A stretch of 64,000 bases of DNA from Pseudomonas oryzihabitans (GTDB lineage: Bacteria > Pseudomonadota > Gammaproteobacteria > Pseudomonadales > Pseudomonadaceae), in contig NZ_CP013987.1 of NCBI RefSeq assembly GCF_001518815.1, positions 3,990,501 to 4,054,500 of the forward strand, in the 5' to 3' direction. The position numbers and the translations under genes were made by a program. Positions within the stretch are counted from its first letter, which is position 1, and every line of letters begins with the position of its first letter. Below the pieces are notes generated by a model. It searched no databases. It was not told the DNA's origin and saw only the letters and a program-made list of their open reading frames with translations. Below are positions 58,724 to 64,000 of this stretch, piece after piece.

Positions 58724-60142
58724 ATGTCTTCCTCCCGCTCCACCGCTCCCGCCGCCGACCCTGACCAGAAGGCCTCGGCCCGGCGACTGATCTTCATCAC
58801 CGTGCTGGTCGCCACCATGGGCGCCCTGGCCTTCGGTTACGACACCGGCATCATCGCCGGCGCCCTGCCCTTCATGACCCTGCCCGCCGACCAGGGCGGC
58901 CTGGGCCTCAACGCCTACACCGAGGGACTGGTCACTGCCTCCCTGATCGTCGGCGCGGCCTTCGGCTCCCTGGCGGCGGGCTATCTCGCCGACCGCTATG
59001 GCCGGCGCACCACCCTGCGCCTGCTGTCGATCCTCTTCGTCCTGGGCGCCCTGGGCACCGCGGTAGCACCCTCGGTGGAGCTGATGGTGGCCGCGCGCTT
59101 CGTGCTCGGCCTGGCAGTGGGCGGTGGCTCGGCCACGGTGCCGGTGTTCATCGCCGAGATCGCCGGACCCAAGCGCCGTGGCCGCCTGGTGAGCCGCAAC
59201 GAGCTGATGATCGTCAGTGGCCAGCTGCTGGCCTATGTGCTCAGCGCCCTGCTCGCCTGGCTGGTGCACGAGAACGGCATCTGGCGCTACATGCTGGCCA
59301 TCGCCATGGTGCCGGGCATCCTGCTGTTCGCCGGCACCTTCCTGCTGCCCACCTCGCCCCGCTGGCTGGCGGCCAAGGGGCGACTCGAAGAAGCCGAAGC
59401 GGTGCTGGAACGCCTGCGCGACACCCCCGAGGAGGTGGAGCGGGAGGTCGAGGAGATGCGCGAGAGCGAGGAGCAGGCCAAACATCGACCACCCCTGCGC
59501 GAGCTGCTGAGTCAGGGTTGGGTGGTCAAGTTGCTGCTGCTGGGCATCGGCCTGGGCTTCGTCGCCCAGTTCACCGGGGTCAACGCCTTCATGTACTACA
59601 CCCCGATCATCCTCAAGAGCACCGGCATGGGCACCAGCGCGGCCCTCACCGCCACCATAGGCAATGGTGTGGTCTCGGTGATCGCCACCCTGCTGGGCAT
59701 CTGGGCCATCGGCCGCGCCGGCCGGCGCACCCTGCTGCTGACCGGACTGGTGATCGTGGTGCTGGCGCAACTGGCGCTGGGCAGCGTGTTGCTATGGCTG
59801 CCGCAGAACCTGACCCAGAGCTACCTGGCGCTGGCCTGCATCCTGGTGTTCCTGCTGTTCATGCAGATGTGCATCGCCCCGGTGTACTGGCTGCTGATGT
59901 CCGAGCTGTTCCCCAATCAGGTCCGTGGCCTGCTGACCGGGGTGGCCGTGGCCGTACAGTGGCTGTGCAACGCCACCGTGGCCTTCAGTTTTCCGGTCGC
60001 GCTGGAGTGGATCGGCAACTACACCTTCTATGGCTTCGCCGCGATCAACCTGGGGTCGCTTTTGTTCGTCTATTTCTGCCTACCGGAAACCCGTGGCAAG
60101 TCATTGGAAGAAATCGAACGCCATCTGAAGAAAGAGTTATAG
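58724..60142 (+). CDS. MFS sugar porter family transporter
   Basis: Predicted 472-residue 12-helix proton symporter. Sugar porter signatures: FGYDTGIIAGALPF in helix 1, LADRYGRRTTLR loop, PVFIAEIAGPKRRGRLVS, QFTGVNAFMYYTPIIL in helix 7 and LPETRGKSLEEIE at the end. Closest in type to GalP/XylE/IolT. The ATG at 58724 gives a normal length. It starts 146 bases after the giant kinase gene, so it may be that kinase's target. It could also supply sugar to the fucose operon, though that is not shown. Confidence 0.9.
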   Translation: MSSSRSTAPAADPDQKASARRLIFITVLVATMGALAFGYDTGIIAGALPFMTLPADQGGLGLNAYTEGLVTASLIVGAAFGSLAAGYLADRYGRRTTLRLLSILFVLGALGTAVAPSVELMVAARFVLGLAVGGGSATVPVFIAEIAGPKRRGRLVSRNELMIVSGQLLAYVLSALLAWLVHENGIWRYMLAIAMVPGILLFAGTFLLPTSPRWLAAKGRLEEAEAVLERLRDTPEEVEREVEEMRESEEQAKHRPPLRELLSQGWVVKLLLLGIGLGFVAQFTGVNAFMYYTPIILKSTGMGTSAALTATIGNGVVSVIATLLGIWAIGRAGRRTLLLTGLVIVVLAQLALGSVLLWLPQNLTQSYLALACILVFLLFMQMCIAPVYWLLMSELFPNQVRGLLTGVAVAVQWLCNATVAFSFPVALEWIGNYTFYGFAAINLGSLLFVYFCLPETRGKSLEEIERHLKKEL

Positions 60143-60295
60143 CGGGTCGTTAGCTGACCGATCGGCGATTTTCCGGCCTGCTGCGGACCAAATGGAATAA
60201 TTTTTCATTCCGTATCAAGTCGGACTTATCCGGGCCGATGCAGAGTGAAGGCATGTTGCCGTCACTCTTCGCGCAGCGCGCGACCGGGGCATTCG

Positions 60296-62239
60296 ATGAA
60301 CATCAAACAAAAACTCACGTCGCTTTTCGCGGTAACCGCCTGCCTTCCGGTGATCCTGGTGGCAGGCGTGGTCATCATGAACGTTCGCAGCCAGGCTACC
60401 GGCGACTTCCTCGACGGCAGCGGGCGCGAAATCCGTCAGATCGATCGCAACATCCAGCAGTTCTTTGCCGGCATCCAGCAGAACGTCGACTACCTGGCCA
60501 AGGAGCCGAACGTCATCGCTCTGGATGGCTTGAAGAACTACCAGGGCGCCGATGCTGCCCAGCAGCCGCAGACCGAAACCGGCCAGCAGGCGCTGAGCTA
60601 TTTCACCCGCTTCGCCAAGACCCATCCCACCACCGCCTACCTGTCGGTTGGCCTGGCCGATGGCGGCTACATCAGCTGGCCGGACGACGCCAAGCTGGCC
60701 AACTACGATCCGCGCGTGCGCCCCTGGTACCAGACCGCCATGGCCAATCAGGGCAAGGTGGTCCGTACCCCGGCCTACTACTGGGCCCAGGACGATGTGG
60801 CCCTGATGGGCATCGTCCGGACCATGGAAGACGCCACCGGCAAGGTGCGTGGCGTGGTCGGCCTGGACATCTCGCTGAAGCAGCTCACCGACCTGGTCAA
60901 GAGCATCACCCTCGGCCAGAGCGGCTACCTGATGCTGGTGGAAGACAACGGCAACGTACTGGTCGACCCCCGGGATCCCAAGCACAACTTCAAGCAGCTC
61001 AAGGAACTGGGTGACGCCTACCAAACGCTCAGCGGCATCCAGAACGGCCTGGGCGAGGTCAATCTCAATGGCACCGACTACATGGTCAACGTCTACCCCG
61101 CCAAGGAGCTGGGCTGGAAATTCATCGGCCTGATCGAGCGCAACGAGGTGATGGGCAAGGCCACCACCCTGACCTGGCAGATCGCCGGCATCACCGCCGT
61201 GCTGGCGCTCCTGTTCGCCGTACTCGGTGCAGCCTTCGCCGGCATGATCGTGCGGCCGATCCGCGGCGTCTCCGCGGGCCTCGAATCCATCGCCCAGGGC
61301 GAAGGCGATCTGACCAAGAGCCTGAACGTCCAGGGCAAGGATGAAACCGCCACCCTGGCCGGTTGGTTCAACCAGTTCCTCGCCAGCATCCGCCAGCTGG
61401 TGCAGCGCATCGGCCAGGCTTCCAATGACCTGCAACAGGCCTCGCAGGCGACCACCCAGGCCGCTGCCAGCATGAACGACGTGGCTGGCCGCCAACGCGA
61501 AGCCGTGGAAATGGTCTCCACCGCCTTCAACGAGATGGTGGCTACTTCCAACGAAGTGGCGCGCTCCTGCAGCCACGCCGCGGCCTCCGCCGATGCCGGC
61601 CACCACAGGGTGCAAGAGGGCTACGGCCAGATCGAAAAAGCTACCAGCAACGTCAACCAGCTCAGCGGTAGCCTCACCCAGTCGGCTCAGGCCATGGCGG
61701 TGCTGGAGCAGGACAGCCACAACATCAACACCATTCTCGACACCATCCGCGGTATCGCCGAGCAGACCAACCTGCTGGCGCTCAACGCCGCCATCGAAGC
61801 GGCCCGCGCCGGTGAGCAAGGCCGCGGCTTCGCCGTGGTGGCCGACGAGGTCCGGGCCCTGGCCAAGCGTACCGCCGATTCCACCGGCGAGATCGACGGC
61901 CTGCTCGGCAACCTGGCGCGCAAGACCCAGGAGGTCACCCGCCAGATCGAGACCAGCCTGGAGCTGTCGCAGACCAGCGTGACGTCCATCAGCGAGGCAC
62001 GTGGCAGCTTCGAGGGCATCCGTCAGTCGGTGGACGAGATCCGCGACCAGGCCCTGCAGATCGCTGCGGCCGCCGAGGAGCAGCATCAGGTGGCCGAGGA
62101 CATCAACCGCCACATCGCCCAGATCCAGGACGACGCCCAGCAGGTGGAAGGCCTGGCCCAGTCCACCACCCGCGATTCCTCGCGCCTGTCGCAGCTGTCG
62201 GGTGAGCTGGATGGACTGGTAAGACGCTTCAAGGCCTGA
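60296..62239 (+). CDS. Methyl-accepting chemotaxis protein with dCache sensor
   Basis: Predicted 647-residue chemoreceptor. Membrane segment at about 10-30, periplasmic double-Cache domain to about residue 280 ([18 protein letters not shown] and [18 protein letters not shown] are the membrane-distal ligand module), second membrane helix at about 290-315, HAMP, and a signalling domain with the invariant tip at about 480-520 ([20 protein letters not shown]). This is the PctA/McpU type; these bind amino acids, polyamines or organic acids. It ends with a strong terminator. Confidence 0.95.
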   Translation: MNIKQKLTSLFAVTACLPVILVAGVVIMNVRSQATGDFLDGSGREIRQIDRNIQQFFAGIQQNVDYLAKEPNVIALDGLKNYQGADAAQQPQTETGQQALSYFTRFAKTHPTTAYLSVGLADGGYISWPDDAKLANYDPRVRPWYQTAMANQGKVVRTPAYYWAQDDVALMGIVRTMEDATGKVRGVVGLDISLKQLTDLVKSITLGQSGYLMLVEDNGNVLVDPRDPKHNFKQLKELGDAYQTLSGIQNGLGEVNLNGTDYMVNVYPAKELGWKFIGLIERNEVMGKATTLTWQIAGITAVLALLFAVLGAAFAGMIVRPIRGVSAGLESIAQGEGDLTKSLNVQGKDETATLAGWFNQFLASIRQLVQRIGQASNDLQQASQATTQAAASMNDVAGRQREAVEMVSTAFNEMVATSNEVARSCSHAAASADAGHHRVQEGYGQIEKATSNVNQLSGSLTQSAQAMAVLEQDSHNINTILDTIRGIAEQTNLLALNAAIEAARAGEQGRGFAVVADEVRALAKRTADSTGEIDGLLGNLARKTQEVTRQIETSLELSQTSVTSISEARGSFEGIRQSVDEIRDQALQIAAAAEEQHQVAEDINRHIAQIQDDAQQVEGLAQSTTRDSSRLSQLSGELDGLVRRFKA

Positions 62240-62259
62240 TGGCTGGTTGAGATAGCGAA

Positions 62260-62290
62260 AGCCCCGCCGGTAATCCCGGCGGGGCTTTTT
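62260..62290 (+). terminator. Rho-independent terminator of the dCache chemoreceptor gene
   Basis: Perfect 10-bp stem GCCCCGCCGG / CCGGCGGGGC with loop TAATC, followed by five T. Starts 20 bases after the stop codon. A degenerate second copy of its 3-prime arm (GGGGCTTTTTT) is at 62551. Confidence 0.92.
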
Positions 62291-62818
62291 GTTGGGCGGC
62301 GTTGGGGAGTCCGGGTCGCGTGGATAAGGCTGCGCCGTTATCCACACTACGAAGTCGGCTCTTCACCCTGAATGTCCCCGCCGCACCGTATGGCTCTCCT
62401 TCCCGCTTAGGACGGCAGGTGCAAGAGAGGGCCGTAGCGTGGAAAACGGCGCAGCCTTTGCCACTCCTGGCATCAGGTGAGCCTTTGTTGGGCTTCGCTA
62501 TGCTTAGCCCAACCTACCGGGCTGATCGCGCTGCCTGACACGAAAGGCCTGGGGCTTTTTTGTTGGTAGCGTTGGAGGTCCGGGTCGCGTGGATAAGGCT
62601 GCGCCGTTATCCACACTACGAGGTCGGCGCTTCACGCTGAATGTCCCCGCCGCACCGTATGGCTCTCCTTCCCGCTTAGAACGGTAGGTGCAAGAAAGGG
62701 CCGTAGCGTGGAAAACGGCGCAGCCTTTTCCACTCCTGGCATCAGGTGAGCCCTTGTTGGGCTTCGCTGCGCTCAGCGCCAACCTACGACCGTGCACTCC
62801 GTAGGTTGGGCTGAGACG
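62281..62818. repeat. 269-bp direct duplication containing palindromes
   Basis: Two adjacent copies, about 62281-62549 and 62550-62818, in register at exactly 269 bases from 62311 to 62517. Each copy has a type C hairpin GTGGATAA / TTATCCAC (62320-62345, 62589-62614), a second type C hairpin with stem GTGGAAAA (62439-62464, one mismatch in the 3-prime arm; 62708-62733, perfect) and an inverted type B element (62487-62517, 62756-62787). Substitutions are scattered between the copies. The duplication fills the gap between the chemoreceptor and GST genes, where no ORF is supported. Confidence 0.92.
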
Positions 62819-62840
62819 GCTCTATCGTCGAAGCCCAACA
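62801..62840. repeat. Type B palindrome with enlarged loop
   Basis: GTAGGTTGGGCTGAG and CGAAGCCCAAC flank a longer, altered centre (acggctctatcgt). It directly precedes the GST gene end and is in the opposite orientation to the type B copies of the 269-bp units. Confidence 0.7.
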
Positions 62841-62856
62841 GAACCCTGCACCCGAA

Positions 62857-63477
62857 CTACAGTTTGTCCGGCAGCATCTTGCCGCCCTTGGCTTCGGCGC
62901 GTTGGCAGCCCGGCAGCTGGCGCAGGCCCTCGAAATAGGCCTTGAACACCGGATAGTCGTCCAGCACCCCGGCCATGGCGACCATGGCGCCCAAGTAGGA
63001 GAGCTGGATGTCGGCCAGGGTCAGGCGGTCGTCGACGATATAGGTCTTGCCGCGCAGGTGGTCGCTCAAATAGCCAATCACCCTGTCCAGCTCCGGCTTG
63101 CCACGAGGTTCGAGCACACCGACGTCGCCCCGTTTGCCAAAGATCAGGATCAGCACCGGCGGCCAGGCCGAGGCTTCGACGAAGTCCAGCCATTCCTCGT
63201 GATGGGCCCAGGTGGCGGTGCCTGGCTCCGGCGCGAAGCGCCCCTGGCCATAGCGCTGATTGAGATAACGCAGGATCGCCGAGGACTCGGACAGTTGCAG
63301 CTCGCCATCTTCCAGCACCGGCGATTTGCCCAGCGGGTGAACGCGCTTGAGTGCCTCGGGTGCCTGGAAAGTCTCGGTACGCGGATAGCGGACCAGTTCA
63401 TAGGGCAGGCCCAGTTCTTCGAGCAGCCAAAGCACGCGGTGCGAACGGGAATAATCGAGGTGATGCAGCTTGATCAT
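62857..63477 (-). CDS. Glutathione S-transferase family protein
   Basis: Predicted 206-residue GST. Thioredoxin-like N-domain with HHLDYSRSHRVLWLLEELGLPYE (quoted in part: YSRSHRVLWLLEEL), cis-Pro in GKSPVLEDG and the Glu-Ser pair of LSESSAILRYL for glutathione binding; helical C-domain with the conserved N-cap Asp in LTLADIQLSY. AGGAG lies 5 bases before the ATG. Role in detoxification is probable; substrate unknown. Confidence 0.92.
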   Translation of the reverse strand: MIKLHHLDYSRSHRVLWLLEELGLPYELVRYPRTETFQAPEALKRVHPLGKSPVLEDGELQLSESSAILRYLNQRYGQGRFAPEPGTATWAHHEEWLDFVEASAWPPVLILIFGKRGDVGVLEPRGKPELDRVIGYLSDHLRGKTYIVDDRLTLADIQLSYLGAMVAMAGVLDDYPVFKAYFEGLRQLPGCQRAEAKGGKMLPDKL

Positions 63478-63493
63478 GGGATCTCCTGGGGTG

Positions 63494-64000
63494 TCAGGCG
63501 CCAGAAGGCGAGCCCTGGTCACGGTCGCCGCGCAGGCTGCTGTGGGCTCCCTGGCAGATCTCGCGCAGACCGGACTTCAGACCTTCTTCGAGGGTGGGGT
63601 GGTAGAAGGGCATGTCGAGCAGCGAACTGGCGGTCTCGCCATGGATCAGCGCCAGTACCAGCAGGTGGCCGATATGGTCCATGCCCGGCCCGACCATGGC
63701 CGCGCCAGTGAGCTTGCCGGTACCCGGCTCGGCATAGAAACGAGCGACGCCCTGGTTGCGGGCCTCGGCCCGGGCACGGCCCTGATCCTGATAGGAAGAG
63801 GTGCCGATCAGACTGCCCGCGTCTGGCGGGCTACCCAGCACGGCCACCGGCGGATCGGTGAAGATCAGCGAAAACAGCGGCGAGCGTGGCGTGGGTCGAA
63901 CCTCGGGATAACAGGCAGCGTTGTGGCCGGCGATGGCGCCCTCACCGGACGCCTCATGGAGGATAGGGCGGTCGTGGTCGGCATCGCCGGCGATGAAGAT
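63494..64000 (-). CDS. FAD-dependent pyridine nucleotide-disulfide oxidoreductase, C-terminal part
   Basis: The frame is open to the window end, giving the last 168 residues. FIAGDADHDRPILHEASGEG is the FAD-binding strand and helix of dihydrolipoamide dehydrogenase-like enzymes (quoted FIAGDADHDRPILHEA). A dimerisation domain follows (SLIFTDPPVAVLG, GVARFYAEPG, HGETASSLLDMPFYHPTLEEGLKSG). The HPTLEE segment carries the His-Glu pair of the active site. It ends 17 bases before the GST gene start. The redox Cys pair lies outside the window. Confidence 0.85.
   Translation of the reverse strand: MFIAGDADHDRPILHEASGEGAIAGHNAACYPEVRPTPRSPLFSLIFTDPPVAVLGSPPDAGSLIGTSSYQDQGRARAEARNQGVARFYAEPGTGKLTGAAMVGPGMDHIGHLLVLALIHGETASSLLDMPFYHPTLEEGLKSGLREICQGAHSSLRGDRDQGSPSGA

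Overview
The window is about 64 kb of GC-rich chromosomal DNA whose gene content, promoter types and protein sequences point to a Pseudomonas-like gammaproteobacterium, possibly the P. oryzihabitans/P. psychrotolerans group; the species is an inference, because no rRNA or other marker gene is present. Genes are densely packed, often with 1-4 base stop/start overlaps. No tRNA, rRNA, CRISPR array, transposase or integrase was recognised.

Layout. 1-7.5 kb: end of a saccharopine-dehydrogenase-type gene, a Gfo/Idh/MocA oxidoreductase, a chemoreceptor, and a stress-type run of SDR, GH15 glucanase and 3-methyladenine glycosylase. 7.6-13 kb: a porin and a phosphate importer (pstSCAB) with a Pho box but no phoU. 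13.3-15 kb: mntP behind a manganese riboswitch. 15-21.5 kb: a membrane and metal stress module with a sulfatase-fold transferase, a CDF metal exporter under a MerR-type promoter, cytochrome b, a PepSY protein and an OmpR-type two-component system; two of its promoters share a PmrA-like bipartite site. 21.4-26.6 kb: MFS transporters, MarR and AraC regulators, and a shortened LeuA-type synthase. 26.9-33.2 kb: a hybrid kinase, small ORFs, a frameshifted class II aldolase, a Pho-box-controlled phosphatase and a PhzF protein.

33.7-39.3 kb: a complete oxidative L-fucose-type catabolic operon (SDR, FAH-fold hydrolase, fuconate dehydratase, lactonase, sugar dehydrogenase) divergent from a GntR/FCD repressor, with no transporter of its own. 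Dense palindromic repeats flank it on both sides. 40-44.7 kb: a TetR/hydrolase pair and the proton-translocating transhydrogenase pntAA-pntAB-pntB. 45.8-49.7 kb: an AT-richer accessory stretch with an Mrr-type endonuclease fused to a coiled coil, an orphan curlin-repeat (amyloid-like) protein and small unknown genes. 49.7-62.2 kb: an SDR, an acetyltransferase, a CMD-family protein, an MFS/LysR pair, a giant double-kinase sensor, a sugar porter and a dCache chemoreceptor. 62.2-64 kb: duplicated palindromic repeats, a GST and the end of a flavoprotein disulfide reductase.

The least explained structure is a set of intergenic palindromes. Three hairpin types recur. One keeps its stem paired while the stem sequence changes (GTGGAAAA, GTGGACAA and GTGGATAA, each with its exact complement). 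They are assembled into a three-unit tandem array of about 170 bp per unit and a separate 269-bp direct duplication.
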